Source: Chromatiales bacterium (GTDB lineage: Bacteria; Pseudomonadota; Gammaproteobacteria; Chromatiales; Chromatiaceae). From it: 51,177 bases of DNA. Below the pieces are notes generated by a model. That model had not been told where the DNA came from, did no database searches, and was given only the letters and a program-made list of their open reading frames with translations. This document shows, piece by piece, positions 21,788-32,936 of the stretch; positions within the stretch are counted from its first letter, which is position 1; every line of letters begins with the position of its first letter. The DNA lies in NCBI GenBank assembly GCA_028280505.1, contig JANQLO010000034.1, positions 1 to 51,177 of the forward strand, written 5' to 3'. Position numbers and translations under genes: made by a program.

Positions 21788-22217
21788 ACGGGTACAGCTG
21801 TTTACCGATGGGGCATGCAAGGGTAACCCCGGGCCTGGCGGTTGGGGGGCAATACTGCGTTTTAGTCGTCACGAGAAGGAATTGTTTGGCGGCGAACCCG
21901 AGACCACCAATAATCGAATGGAGTTGATGGCCGTCATACAGGGCTTGTGTGCGCTCAAGCGTCGGTGTTCGGTTGATATCACGACCGATTCGCAATATGT
22001 GAAAAATGGTATTACGCAATGGATCCACAATTGGAAACGTAACGGCTGGAAGACGGCGGCAAAAAAGCCGGTGAAAAACGAAGATCTGTGGCGCCGGCTC
22101 GATGACGCGGTGGCAGCGCACGATGTGCGTTGGCATTGGGTGAAGGGGCACAGCGGGCATGCCGAGAACGAACGTGCCGATCGCTTGGCGAACAAGGGTA
22201 TTGCGGCGCAGCGTTAA
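21780..22217 (+). CDS. rnhA: Ribonuclease HI
   Basis: Degrades RNA in RNA-DNA hybrids. 145 aa from ATG 21780. All catalytic residues align at Escherichia coli numbering: Asp10 ([15 protein letters not shown]), Glu48 (NNRMEL), Asp70 (ITTDSQYV), His124 (VKGHSGH) and Asp134 (ERADRLA). The start lies inside the end of the methyltransferase gene (ATGGCTGA), indicating translational coupling; an in-frame ATG at 21747 is too early. dnaQ follows 23 bases later. Confidence 0.97.
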   Translation: MAERVQLFTDGACKGNPGPGGWGAILRFSRHEKELFGGEPETTNNRMELMAVIQGLCALKRRCSVDITTDSQYVKNGITQWIHNWKRNGWKTAAKKPVKNEDLWRRLDDAVAAHDVRWHWVKGHSGHAENERADRLANKGIAAQR

Positions 22218-22240
22218 GGCATCGCGAACTGGAGAAGAGG

Positions 22241-22960
22241 ATGGAAGAACGGCAGATCGTATTGGATACCGAGACTACGGGTCTCGAACCAAAAGAGCAT
22301 CGTATTATCGAGATCGGTTGTGTCGAGCTGGTCGACCGACGACTCAGTGGCAACAACTTCCATGTCTATTTGCAGCCGGATCGCGAAATCGATGCGGCGG
22401 CCATTGAGGTCCATGGCATTACCAACGAATTCTTGGCCGATAAACCACGGTTCGCCGACGTCGCCGAAGATTTGGTGGCTTATCTGCGCGGCGCCGAGTT
22501 GGTCATCCACAATGCACCGTTCGATACGGGTTTCCTGGATGCCGAACTGAATCGGCTGACCGGCTTCGAGAAGATCAGCGACTATTGCGAAGTGTTGGAT
22601 ACCCTGGTGATGGCGCGCGAACTGCATCCGGGGCAGCGTAATTCGCTGGATGCCTTGTGCGGCCGTTACGATGTCGATAACAGTCGCCGGGACAAGCATG
22701 GGGCTTTGCTCGATGCCGAGATCCTGGCCGATGTTTATTTGGCGATGACCGGCGGTCAGGGTGCTTTATCACTCGATGCCGTCGGTGCCGAGCAGGCCGG
22801 AGAAGACGGGGGGCAGGCGGGCATTCGCCGTGTGGCGCGTGACGGAATGACGCTGACCGTCATTCGTGCCGGTCAACAGGAACTGGCGGCGCATGAGGCA
22901 CGTTTGGACGCGATTGCCGCCGTCGCCGGAGAGGCGGTTTGGCGGCGCCCCGGCGACTGA
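22241..22960 (+). CDS. dnaQ: DNA polymerase III epsilon subunit (proofreading exonuclease)
   Basis: 3'-5' exonuclease that proofreads in the replicative polymerase core. 239 aa from ATG 22241, with GAGAAGAGG just upstream. DEDDh motifs: Exo I VLDTETTGL, Exo II HNAPFDTGFLDAEL, and Exo III HGALLDAEILADVYL with the catalytic His. The C-terminal region (after about 185) is the linker and alpha-binding tail, less conserved as expected. It faces fixH with a 29-base gap. Confidence 0.96.
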   Translation: MEERQIVLDTETTGLEPKEHRIIEIGCVELVDRRLSGNNFHVYLQPDREIDAAAIEVHGITNEFLADKPRFADVAEDLVAYLRGAELVIHNAPFDTGFLDAELNRLTGFEKISDYCEVLDTLVMARELHPGQRNSLDALCGRYDVDNSRRDKHGALLDAEILADVYLAMTGGQGALSLDAVGAEQAGEDGGQAGIRRVARDGMTLTVIRAGQQELAAHEARLDAIAAVAGEAVWRRPGD

Positions 22961-22972
22961 GTGCAGTCGCCG
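22951..22972. terminator. Hairpin at the dnaQ/fixH convergent junction
   Basis: An 8-bp perfect stem CGGCGACT/AGTCGCCG with loop GAGTGC spans the dnaQ stop codon. It lacks a T-run, so it could be a bidirectional terminator or simply an RNA-stabilising stem. Confidence 0.42.
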
Positions 22973-22989
22973 ATGCGGAAAGATGCCGA

Positions 22990-23517
22990 TTACTCGGGCC
23001 GTTTCTTCGCCTGACCGCTTTCCAGGCGAGCTTCACCCGGGCCCGGTATCAGCATACGGCCGGTGACCCGCCAGTCTTTTTCGGCCGGATGCAGTTCCAG
23101 CTTCCAGTTAGCCGCGATCAGGGACTCGGCACGACCGACATAGCGTTGATTGTCGACTGTCGTGAGTTGCAGTAATTGATCGTGGTTCTTGCGGGTGGGG
23201 TGAAAGATCTCCAGCACGAGCTGCTGCGGCGCATTTTCCAGCGGCCTGTCCAACACCAGGTTGAGCGAGCCCGTATCGGCATCGTAGTTCAGATTGCCGG
23301 CGATACCGAGGTCGTATGCTTTGGTCGCGCTGTCGGCATCGCGATAGATCGCCAGGCCTTCTTTGTAATACTCGTCGCTGACCAGGCCGTCACTCGTTTT
23401 GAAGGCGATGTTGATCGTAATGATCGCCGCGATCACGACACTGCCCGGCAGGCTGATCAAAAACCACGGCCAGAATTGTTTGTACCAGGGTAGGGTGTCT
23501 TCACGTGGGGGTCGCAT
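22990..23517 (-). CDS. fixH: FixH-family protein, cbb3 oxidase accessory
   Basis: Inner-membrane accessory protein found in cbb3 oxidase maturation loci and thought to act with the CcoI copper exporter. 175 aa. One N-terminal membrane helix (about 16-38, FWPWFLISLPGSVVIAAII) is followed by a hallmark segment with DEYYKEGLAIYRD and a periplasmic beta-rich domain (LVLDRPLENAPQQLVLEIFHP). It lies 10 bases after ccoG on the same strand. No ccoI or ccoS follows here; dnaQ is next on the opposite strand. Confidence 0.9.
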   Translation of the reverse strand: MRPPREDTLPWYKQFWPWFLISLPGSVVIAAIITINIAFKTSDGLVSDEYYKEGLAIYRDADSATKAYDLGIAGNLNYDADTGSLNLVLDRPLENAPQQLVLEIFHPTRKNHDQLLQLTTVDNQRYVGRAESLIAANWKLELHPAEKDWRVTGRMLIPGPGEARLESGQAKKRPE

Positions 23518-23527
23518 GATGTGTTGA

Positions 23528-24931
23528 TTACCTCAGGACCGGGCCGAGGAAGCGCGCCGGTTCGGTGACAGAGAGTTCAGGCGTCAGTACGGATTCGATA
23601 TGGAACATGATTTCAGTACTCGATGATTTCAGTTCTATCGGATCGACCTGTACACGCAATGGTAGATCGACAACAGCGCCACTTTCGACCTCAATGCCCT
23701 CTGTAGGTCCGATGACCTCCAAGCCTTCCAAACCGGAAACAGACAGATTGTAGCGCTGAGCCTGTTGATCCATGTTAATGACCTTGAGATTGTACACGTT
23801 CTGCACCAAACCTTCGTTAGTTTCGGTGTACAAGACGTTACGATCGCGGATGATATTGATCTCCAGCGGTATGCGGGTTGCGAGTACGTAGACCATGGCG
23901 GCGGTGATGATGCTGAGGATGCCGACATAGACCAGGATGCGTGGCCGTATGAGTTTCGTTGGTTTACCTTCGAGGGAGTTCTCGGTGGTGTACTTCACCA
24001 GGCCGCGCGGGTAGCCCATCTTGTCCATGACGTCGTCGCAGACATCGATGCAAGCGGCACAGCCGATGCATTGATACTGCAGGCCGTCGCGGATATCGAT
24101 CCCGACGGGGCAAACCTGGACACATAGGCTGCAGTCGATACAGTCGCCGAGTCCGGCTTCCGCCGAGGGTTTGCCGCGCTTGCGCGATCCGCGGGGCTCG
24201 CCGCGCTTTTCGTCGTAGGAAATGATCAGCGTGTCATGGTCGAACATCGCGCTCTGGAAACGTGCGTAGGGGCACATGTAGATGCAGACCTGTTCGCGCA
24301 TGAAACCGGCGTTGCCATAGGTGGCGAAGCCATAGAAGAAAATCCAGAAGGTTTCCCATGGGCCGAGGTTCCATACCAAAACCGCGTCCCAGAGTTCGCG
24401 TATGGGCGTGAAATAGCCGACGAAGGTAAAGCCGGTCCATAACGAGAATGCCAGCCATACGCCGTGTTTCGTGGCTTTAACGCGGTAGTAGGCCAGATCG
24501 CGTGGGCCGGCGTCGCGTTTTTTCTGTTTACGCGAGCCACCTTCGATCTTTTGTTCGAACCACATGTAAATCTCTGTCCACACGGTCTGCGGACAGGCGT
24601 AACCGCACCATAGGCGTCCGGCCAGTGCGGTGAACATGAACAGCGCGATTGCCGCAACAATCAGCAGCATGGCGAGCAGGAAAAAGTCCTGTGGCCAGAA
24701 GGTTAGGCCGAAGATGTAGAACTTGCGCGCGGGTAGATCGAAAAGTACGGCCTGATGACCGTCCCAATTGACCCAGGCCAGGCCGTAGTAAAGACCCAGC
24801 AATACAACCATCGCCAGTATGCGCAGTGCGGCAAAGATCCCGTGTACTTCGCGCGGATAGATCTTCTCGCGCTTTTTGTAGAGATCCTGTTCGATCGTGG
24901 CTTCTTGGGCTTTCGCGGCAGGTTCGGACAT
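23528..24931 (-). CDS. ccoG: Cytochrome c oxidase accessory protein CcoG (FixG/RdxA)
   Basis: Membrane iron-sulfur protein implicated in copper reduction for cbb3 oxidase assembly. 467 aa. The N-terminal cytoplasmic stretch is followed by several membrane segments, the first at LAMVVLLGLYYGLAWV. Two 4Fe-4S motifs follow: CIDCSLCVQVCPVGID and CIGCAACIDVCDDVMD. Two additional CxxxCP-type sites occur at CGYACPQTVW and CIYMCPYA, both typical of FixG. The C-terminal periplasmic Ig-like domain (after about 345) is intact. AAAGG precedes the ATG by 6-7 nt. Upstream lies a small membrane-protein gene, then ccoP. Confidence 0.95.
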   Translation of the reverse strand: MSEPAAKAQEATIEQDLYKKREKIYPREVHGIFAALRILAMVVLLGLYYGLAWVNWDGHQAVLFDLPARKFYIFGLTFWPQDFFLLAMLLIVAAIALFMFTALAGRLWCGYACPQTVWTEIYMWFEQKIEGGSRKQKKRDAGPRDLAYYRVKATKHGVWLAFSLWTGFTFVGYFTPIRELWDAVLVWNLGPWETFWIFFYGFATYGNAGFMREQVCIYMCPYARFQSAMFDHDTLIISYDEKRGEPRGSRKRGKPSAEAGLGDCIDCSLCVQVCPVGIDIRDGLQYQCIGCAACIDVCDDVMDKMGYPRGLVKYTTENSLEGKPTKLIRPRILVYVGILSIITAAMVYVLATRIPLEINIIRDRNVLYTETNEGLVQNVYNLKVINMDQQAQRYNLSVSGLEGLEVIGPTEGIEVESGAVVDLPLRVQVDPIELKSSSTEIMFHIESVLTPELSVTEPARFLGPVLR

Positions 24932-24948
24932 CTTTTACCTTTCCGTGC

Positions 24949-25242
24949 TCAGGCTTCTGGCTTGGTTTCCGTCGGGCGATGGGTCGGCCGGCGGAAGTAA
25001 CATGTCATGGCGCAGCTGACTGATGTGAGCAGCCAGAAGCAGAAAAAACCGATGGTGTAGCCCCCGGTCCGCGTCAGATTCGGAAATCCGCCAATCGTTC
25101 CCAGTTCGGTCGGGTCGAACAGCGTGAAGAACAGAATGGTCGCGGCACTCGCGGTAATGAAAGAGGGCCACATGACGGAGATAATCTGCTGCACGACGGG
25201 CAGTTCATTTCGATCGGGCCTGGTGGCTGGTTGGGTGGACAT
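24949..25242 (-). CDS. Small two-helix membrane protein in the cbb3 locus, unknown function
   Basis: 97 aa from ATG 25242, which has a strong ribosome-binding site (AGGAAGGGG 2-3 nt before the ATG). The longer frame to 25329 is not supported. It has two hydrophobic helices, about 22-43 (VMWPSFITASAATILFFTLF) and about 61-82 (TIGFFCFWLLTSVSCAMTCY). Three cysteines lie in or near the second helix, including CAMTC, and the tail is basic and Pro/Thr-rich. It lies between ccoP and ccoG on the same strand, 17 bases before ccoG. I do not recognise the family. A role in oxidase assembly or copper handling is inference from position and cysteines only. Confidence 0.75.
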   Translation of the reverse strand: MSTQPATRPDRNELPVVQQIISVMWPSFITASAATILFFTLFDPTELGTIGGFPNLTRTGGYTIGFFCFWLLTSVSCAMTCYFRRPTHRPTETKPEA

Positions 25243-25435
25243 TTCCCCTTCCTCTGTCAAGGCCGGAGGGTTATTTCCGGGGCTCAAAATAAAGCTGCGA
25301 TCCCCGCACATCACCCTGATCGTGCTCAAGGTGCCTGCGTGGCGCAGCTATTGAATTATGCCCTCGATTGCGGGCGGATGTCGTTGATAATCCGCATTAT
25401 CCACGAACATCCGCCCGCCGGGGCGGGGTCGTCGG

Positions 25436-26338
25436 TTAAGACTTGGACAGGCTGTAGATGTATGCCGTCAGCAGATGGACCTTGTCGCTGCCGAGCAGGT
25501 CCTGATGGGGCGGCATGACACCGTTACGGCCGCCATTGATGGTCTGCTTGATGGCGCCCATGCTGGCGCCGTACAGCCAGATGTCGTCGGTCAGGTTCGG
25601 TGCGCCAAGGATCTGGTTGCCCTTGCCGTCGACACCGTGACAGGCGACACAGCCCGAAGTCATGAACGCCTCTTTACCGGCGTCGACTTTGGCGGCATCG
25701 ACACTGCGGCCAGCCAGGCTGGCGACATAGTTCGCCAGGATATCGACCTTCTCCTCACCGAGGTGAGCGTGTGCCGGCATCACTGCGACACGACCGTTGG
25801 CGATCGAGACCTGGATCTGTTCGGGCGTGCCGCCCCACAGCCAGTCACCGTCCGTGAGGTTCGGGAAGCCGCGTGCACCGCCTGCATCGGAACCATGACA
25901 CTGCATGCAGTAGGTCAGATACAGACGCTTGCCCATGTCCCGTGCTTCCTGGTACTCGGGCTTGCTGGCCAAATCGGCGACTGCAACCGCAGCGTACTGT
26001 TGGAAGATCGGGTCGTACTTCTGAGCAGCCTGTTCCATTTCCGCTTTGTACTGACTGCCGGTGGACGACCAGCCGAGCACACCGCCGAAGTTGCCCAGAC
26101 CGGGATAGAGGGCCAAGTAGCCGGCACCGAAGAACAAGGTGATGTAGAACAGCCACAGCCACCAGCGCGGCAGCGGGTTGTTGTACTCCTGCAAATCGCC
26201 GTCCCAGGTGTGACCGGTAACGTCGCCCTGTGCCGCCTCGCCGGCGCGGCGGCGCATGGTCCACCAGATCAGCCAGAAGCAGCCCAGGATGTTGGCTACG
26301 GTAAGAACGATAATCCAACCACTCCAGAACGAGCTCAT
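25436..26338 (-). CDS. ccoP: cbb3-type cytochrome c oxidase subunit III, dihaem c
   Basis: Electron-entry subunit of the high-affinity cbb3 terminal oxidase. 300 aa. An N-terminal membrane helix (IIVLTVANILGCFWLIWW) and a second one near residues 57-77 (WWLWLFYITLFFGAGYLALY) are followed by two cytochrome c domains, each with a CXXCH haem site: CMQCHGSDAGG and CVACHGVDGKG. Methionine ligand regions lie in VAVMPAHAH and GVMPPHQD. The start ATG overlaps the ccoQ stop (ATGA). It ends about 190 bases before the next gene of the block. Confidence 0.97.
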   Translation of the reverse strand: MSSFWSGWIIVLTVANILGCFWLIWWTMRRRAGEAAQGDVTGHTWDGDLQEYNNPLPRWWLWLFYITLFFGAGYLALYPGLGNFGGVLGWSSTGSQYKAEMEQAAQKYDPIFQQYAAVAVADLASKPEYQEARDMGKRLYLTYCMQCHGSDAGGARGFPNLTDGDWLWGGTPEQIQVSIANGRVAVMPAHAHLGEEKVDILANYVASLAGRSVDAAKVDAGKEAFMTSGCVACHGVDGKGNQILGAPNLTDDIWLYGASMGAIKQTINGGRNGVMPPHQDLLGSDKVHLLTAYIYSLSKS

Positions 26339-26511
26339 GACAAGTTCTCCTTTTTAATCGTCGCCTCGTGCTGATCTTGGTCAGCAAAAGGTAGGTTCGC
26401 GGCCTCGTCGAAAGATGACTTACGGCGTTTGCTGTAGGCCCAGAAGATGATCCCGATGAACGAGAACATCAAAATAGCGGTGTGCCATGCACGGATATCA
26501 TTGAGGTCCAT
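26335..26511 (-). CDS. ccoQ: cbb3-type oxidase subunit CcoQ (FixQ)
   Basis: Small stabilising subunit of cbb3 oxidase. 58 aa from ATG 26511, which has a perfect GGAGG 5 nt upstream; a GTG at 26523 would add four residues but fits the ribosome-binding site poorly. One membrane helix (TAILMFSFIGIIFWAY) is followed by the positively charged SKRRKSSFDEAANLPF, the standard CcoQ pattern. It lies tightly between ccoO and ccoP. Confidence 0.92.
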   Translation of the reverse strand: MDLNDIRAWHTAILMFSFIGIIFWAYSKRRKSSFDEAANLPFADQDQHEATIKKENLS

Positions 26512-26513
26512 GG

Positions 26514-27176
26514 TTACCTCCACTCTTTCGAAGCCAGACCCAGACCTTGCAGATAGGCCACCAGCGCCTCGGCTTCGGTCGCCATGCGCTTGCCGCCTTC
26601 GGCGGACGGGTCATTGATCATCAGCGATTCTTTCGCGTTTGCGATCTCTTCTTCGCTATACAGATCGCAGGTCGGGCAGGTCGCGCCTACGGCAATGTTC
26701 ATTGCCTTCATCTTCGATGCGGTGTGCGCGCCGTCGAGGACGGCATCGCTCAGCCACGGGTACGAAGGCATATTGGACTCCGGAACCACGTCGCGTGGAT
26801 TGATCAGGTGAACATAGTGCCATTCGTCACTGTAACGACCACCGACACGGGCGAGGTCCGGACCGGTACGCTTCGAGCCCCACTGGAAGGGGTGGTCGTA
26901 AACCGACTCACCGGCGACCGAATAGTGACCGTAACGCTCGGTTTCGGCGCGGAACGGACGAATCATCTGTGAATGGCAGTTGTAGCAGCCTTCACGGATG
27001 TAGACGTCCCGGCCTTCCAGGCGTAATGCACTGTACTTCTGCACACCGGGTGCGGGTGTTGTGGTTTCGGTCTGGAAGAACAACGGAACGATTTCGACCA
27101 AGCCGCCGACACTGATCACCAGGATGATCAGCACCGCCATCAGGCCGACGTTCTTTTCAACGACTTCATGTGACAT
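26514..27176 (-). CDS. ccoO: cbb3-type cytochrome c oxidase subunit II, monohaem c
   Basis: Membrane-anchored monohaem cytochrome c subunit of the cbb3 oxidase. 220 aa. The N-terminal anchor ([23 protein letters not shown]) is followed by haem site [12 protein letters not shown] and [22 protein letters not shown], with the Met ligand in [13 protein letters not shown]. Near the C-terminus Cys167 and Cys170 form an extra CPTC motif ([16 protein letters not shown]) that is not a haem site because no His follows. It starts 18 bases after ccoN. Confidence 0.97.
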   Translation of the reverse strand: MSHEVVEKNVGLMAVLIILVISVGGLVEIVPLFFQTETTTPAPGVQKYSALRLEGRDVYIREGCYNCHSQMIRPFRAETERYGHYSVAGESVYDHPFQWGSKRTGPDLARVGGRYSDEWHYVHLINPRDVVPESNMPSYPWLSDAVLDGAHTASKMKAMNIAVGATCPTCDLYSEEEIANAKESLMINDPSAEGGKRMATEAEALVAYLQGLGLASKEWR

Positions 27177-27194
27177 TGTTGATACTCCTTATGA

Positions 27195-28622
27195 TCAATG
27201 GGCCGCCGGTGCCGGAATGGCATCGTCAGCATCTTTGGCGTTGCCTGCGGCTGCGGTCTTCCAGACGTTGTAGGCCATGATGAACATGCCGGTCAGGAAG
27301 AGTGCGCCACCGAGCAGGCGGACGTAGTAGAACGGATAGGTACGCTCGACGGACTCGATGAACGAGTAGGTGAGGGTGCCGTCGGCGTTGACCGCACGCC
27401 ACATCAGGCCCTGCATGACACCGGCAATCCACATGGCGGCGATGTACAGCACGACGCCGATCGTGGAGATCCAGAAATGCACTTCGATGAGCTTGTTGCT
27501 GTACATCTCTGATTTGCCGAACAGCTTTGGAATCAGGAAGTAGATGGCGCCGATGGAAACCATGGCAACCCAACCCAATGCGCCGGAATGTACGTGGCCG
27601 ACGGTCCAGTCGGTGTAGTGCGACAGGGCGTTGACGGTCTTGATCGACATCATCGGGCCTTCGAAGGTCGACATGCCGTAGAACGACAGGGAGACGATCA
27701 GGAACTTCAGGATCGGATCGGTACGCAGCTTATGCCAAGCGCCGGACAGGGTCATGATGCCGTTGATCATGCCGCCCCAAGACGGTGCGAGCAGGATCAG
27801 GGAGAAAATCATACCCATCGACTGTGCCCAGTCAGGTAATGCGGTGTAGTGCAGATGGTGCGGGCCGGCCCACATGTAGGTGGAGATCAGCGCCCAGAAG
27901 TGCACAACTGAGAGACGGTAGGAATAAACCGGACGGCCAGCCTGCTTCGGTACGAAGTAGTACATCATGCCGAGGAAGCCCGCGGTCAGGAAGAAGCCCA
28001 CAGCGTTGTGGCCGTACCACCATTGCACCATGGCGTCGATCGCGCCCGGATAGAAGCTGTAGCCCTTGGTCAGGGAGACCGGAACGAACGCGCTGTTGAC
28101 GATGTGCAGTACCGCAATGGTCAGGATGAACGCACCGTAGAACCAGTTGGCGACGTAGATATGCTTGACCTTACGGGTGGCGATGGTGCCGAAGAACACG
28201 ATGGCATAGGCTACCCAGACCACGGCGATCAGTAGATCGATCGGCCATTCCAGCTCGGCATATTCCTTACCGCTGGTGATGCCCAGCGGCAGCGTCACAG
28301 CCGCCAACACGATGATCAACATCCAACCCCAGAAGGTGAATGCAGCCAACGGGCCACCAAAAAGCCGGGTTTGGCAGGTGCGTTGCACTACGTAGTAACT
28401 TGTAGCGAACAATGCGGAACCGCCGAAGGCAAAAATAACGGCGTTGGTGTGCAACGGACGTAGACGGCCGTAGCTCAGCCAGGATATCCCGTCGGTTAGT
28501 GTTGGCAAGGCCAGCTGAGCTGCGATGATGACGCCGACGAGCATCCCAACGATGCCCCAGACGACCGTCATAATCGCAAACTGGCGCACGACCTTATAGT
28601 TGTACGTGGTCTGTGACTCCAT
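27195..28622 (-). CDS. ccoN: cbb3-type cytochrome c oxidase subunit I, catalytic
   Basis: Haem-copper oxidase subunit that reduces oxygen with high affinity and pumps protons. 475 aa from ATG 28622, with GGGAG 7 nt upstream; the longer frame to 28676 is not favoured. About twelve membrane helices are visible. Metal ligand histidines lie in [31 protein letters not shown] and [12 protein letters not shown]. It heads the ccoNOQP operon. An FNR-type palindrome lies about 80-95 bases upstream of its start. Confidence 0.97.
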   Translation of the reverse strand: MESQTTYNYKVVRQFAIMTVVWGIVGMLVGVIIAAQLALPTLTDGISWLSYGRLRPLHTNAVIFAFGGSALFATSYYVVQRTCQTRLFGGPLAAFTFWGWMLIIVLAAVTLPLGITSGKEYAELEWPIDLLIAVVWVAYAIVFFGTIATRKVKHIYVANWFYGAFILTIAVLHIVNSAFVPVSLTKGYSFYPGAIDAMVQWWYGHNAVGFFLTAGFLGMMYYFVPKQAGRPVYSYRLSVVHFWALISTYMWAGPHHLHYTALPDWAQSMGMIFSLILLAPSWGGMINGIMTLSGAWHKLRTDPILKFLIVSLSFYGMSTFEGPMMSIKTVNALSHYTDWTVGHVHSGALGWVAMVSIGAIYFLIPKLFGKSEMYSNKLIEVHFWISTIGVVLYIAAMWIAGVMQGLMWRAVNADGTLTYSFIESVERTYPFYYVRLLGGALFLTGMFIMAYNVWKTAAAGNAKDADDAIPAPAAH

Positions 28623-28703
28623 TACGCGTCTCCCAAGTGAAAGAAATTCTGGCCGGACAAGCCGGCCTCGGCGCACCCTAATTCTTTATAAGGAGATGCT
28701 ACT

Positions 28704-28717
28704 TTGACGTACATCAA
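28704..28717 (-). promoter_or_regulatory. FNR-type binding site upstream of ccoN
   Basis: Top strand TTGAC-GTAC-ATCAA, one mismatch from the FNR consensus TTGAT-N4-ATCAA. Its centre is about 88 bases upstream of the ccoN ATG, a distance that allows activation of an anaerobic/microaerobic promoter between them. An AT-rich TATAAAGAAT stretch lies downstream on the minus strand. Confidence 0.75.
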
Positions 28718-28763
28718 ATGGGTGGCGCGGAGAGGCCGTGCAAGTAATTTTGTCGCTTTTGTC

Positions 28764-28777
28764 TTGAGCTAGATCAA
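28764..28777. promoter_or_regulatory. Second FNR-like palindrome at the fnr 3' end
   Basis: Top strand TTGAG-CTAG-ATCAA, one mismatch from consensus, overlapping the fnr stop codon (28774-28776) and 47 bases beyond the first site relative to ccoN. It may be an additional, weaker FNR site for ccoN. Confidence 0.5.
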
Positions 28778-29538
28778 CTGGAGGGGCGGGCTTGGTGCTG
28801 CTCGCAGTTGGAATTGTGATTGATCATTGCCCGCAAGCGGTCGATATCGAGGATCTGAACGTGTTTGCGTTCGACCTTGAGGATCTGCTCATCCTGGAAA
28901 CGGGTGAACAGTCGGCTGACGGTTTCCAACGCCAAACCGAGATAGCTGCCGATCTCTTGACGCGACATGCTGAGAAAGAAATCGGTGGCCGAAAAGCCTC
29001 GTCGTTTAAAGCGCTCCGACAGACTGAGCAAAAAGGATGCGACCCTTTCCTCGGCGGTGCTGCGACCAAGCAGAGCCATCATTTCGGCCTCCTGGCCGAT
29101 CTCTTTGCTCAACAGACGAAACATCTGGTGTTGCAGGCTGGGAATATTGGTCGACAGGTCTTCGAGGCGGTCGAACGGCAGCTCGCAGATCGCCGTGGTT
29201 TCCAGCGCCCGTGCGCTGCAGCCGTGATGTCCGTCCTGGATCGCATCGAGACCGAGTACCTCGCCCGGCAAATGGAAGCCGACGACCTGTTCGTCGCCGT
29301 CGTTGTTCTGGGTGAACGTCTTTACCGCACCGGTCTTCACTACGTAAAGATTGCGGAATGACTCGCCAGCGCGAAACAGATGATCGCCGCGTTGCAGCGG
29401 CCGATTACGCTTCACGATCGCATCCAGCCTGTCGACGTCTTCGGGACGCAGTCCCATCGGAAGACACAGGGTGGAAAGGCTGCAGTCGCGACACGCGACT
29501 TTGATCTTATCGAGCGAGATAACGTTTTTGTCAGTCAC
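28774..29538 (-). CDS. fnr: Fnr, oxygen-sensing Crp/Fnr-family regulator
   Basis: Global regulator of anaerobic and microaerobic genes. A [4Fe-4S] cluster allows dimerisation and DNA binding when oxygen is low. 254 aa, starting at GTG 29538. The four cluster cysteines are Cys16, Cys19 and Cys25 (ACRDCSLSTLC) plus Cys118 (TAICELPF), with the same spacing as Escherichia coli FNR. A cyclic-nucleotide-like beta-roll (about 30-150) is followed by a helix-turn-helix with MSRQEIGSYLGLALETVSRL, including the Glu/Ser/Arg recognition pattern. It sits directly upstream of ccoN, with FNR boxes on both sides, which suggests autoregulation and direct control of the oxidase. Confidence 0.96.
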   Translation of the reverse strand: MTDKNVISLDKIKVACRDCSLSTLCLPMGLRPEDVDRLDAIVKRNRPLQRGDHLFRAGESFRNLYVVKTGAVKTFTQNNDGDEQVVGFHLPGEVLGLDAIQDGHHGCSARALETTAICELPFDRLEDLSTNIPSLQHQMFRLLSKEIGQEAEMMALLGRSTAEERVASFLLSLSERFKRRGFSATDFFLSMSRQEIGSYLGLALETVSRLFTRFQDEQILKVERKHVQILDIDRLRAMINHNSNCEQHQARPSS

Positions 29539-29601
29539 AGCAGCTGTTCCGTTTAATGGCTAGTTATGTTCGCAGCGTTTTGACGCATTGTCAGCTCATT
29601 T

Positions 29602-29615
29602 TTGATCTCGATCAA
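29602..29615 (-). promoter_or_regulatory. Perfect FNR box upstream of fnr
   Basis: TTGAT-CTCG-ATCAA matches the FNR consensus at all ten conserved positions and is a perfect palindrome in its arms. Its centre is about 70 bases upstream of the fnr start codon, so fnr is probably autoregulated. The sign of control cannot be read from sequence. Confidence 0.85.
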
Positions 29616-29633
29616 TAACTTCGATTATTGGCA

Positions 29634-29668
29634 CAAAAAAACCCGCCCTTAAAAAAGGACGGGTTCTT
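29634..29668 (-). terminator. Terminator of the sulfur-globule-like gene
   Basis: On the minus strand an 11-base arm AACCCGTCCTT and its near-complement AAGGGCGGGTT flank a short T loop and are followed by seven or more Ts. It lies just beyond the stop of the gene at 29682 and isolates it from fnr. Confidence 0.88.
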
Positions 29669-29681
29669 TGAGGCTGGTCGC

Positions 29682-30122
29682 TTATTGACCGGCTGCCGGA
29701 GCCGCCGGTGCGGCAGGCGCTGCCGGCGGTGCGACCGGTGCGCCATAGCCGCCCCACGGGCCACCGTAGTAGCCGCCGTAATACGGCTGCTGATAACCGT
29801 AGCCATAGCCTCGGCCGTCACCGTAGCCGTAGCCGGTGCCATAGCCCCGCATATTGGTGTTACCACGGCCGCTCATGTTCATGCTGAAATCACCGGCGCC
29901 CGCGGCATCGCCGGAACCCCAGCCGTCGCCCCAACCCGAGGTGTTACCGTAGGTATTGCCGGTGCCGTACTGAGGGCCGTAACCTGAGCCACCCCAAGGA
30001 CCTCCGCCCCAAGGGCCGCCCCCGTAACCCGGGCCGCCCCACCAGGCGACTGCCGATGACATGGTAAGTGCCGCTGCGCCTGCGACTAGCGCAGCGCCTA
30101 TTGCTTTTGCGTACTTCCGCAT
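29682..30122 (-). CDS. Secreted Gly/Tyr/Trp-rich protein, sulfur-globule-protein-like
   Basis: 146 aa. The N-terminal signal peptide ([20 protein letters not shown]) is probably cleaved after AVA. The mature part is dominated by glycine, tyrosine and tryptophan: [17 protein letters not shown], a central polar Asn/Met segment ([16 protein letters not shown]), [14 protein letters not shown], then a Pro/Ala-rich tail. This composition and layout resemble the structural envelope proteins of periplasmic sulfur globules (SgpA/B/C) in purple sulfur bacteria; low complexity limits certainty. AAGGAG precedes the ATG by 8 nt, and a strong terminator follows. The gene is monocistronic. Alternatives are other glycine-rich secreted proteins. 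Confidence 0.72.
   Translation of the reverse strand: MRKYAKAIGAALVAGAAALTMSSAVAWWGGPGYGGGPWGGGPWGGSGYGPQYGTGNTYGNTSGWGDGWGSGDAAGAGDFSMNMSGRGNTNMRGYGTGYGYGDGRGYGYGYQQPYYGGYYGGPWGGYGAPVAPPAAPAAPAAPAAGQ

Positions 30123-32936
<2,814 letters not shown>

Noticed and set aside
20957-21820. Extension of the mltD frame upstream to 21820
   Set aside because: It runs through the methyltransferase gene on the other strand and would place the lipoprotein signal in mid-protein. The lipobox fixes the real start near 20956.
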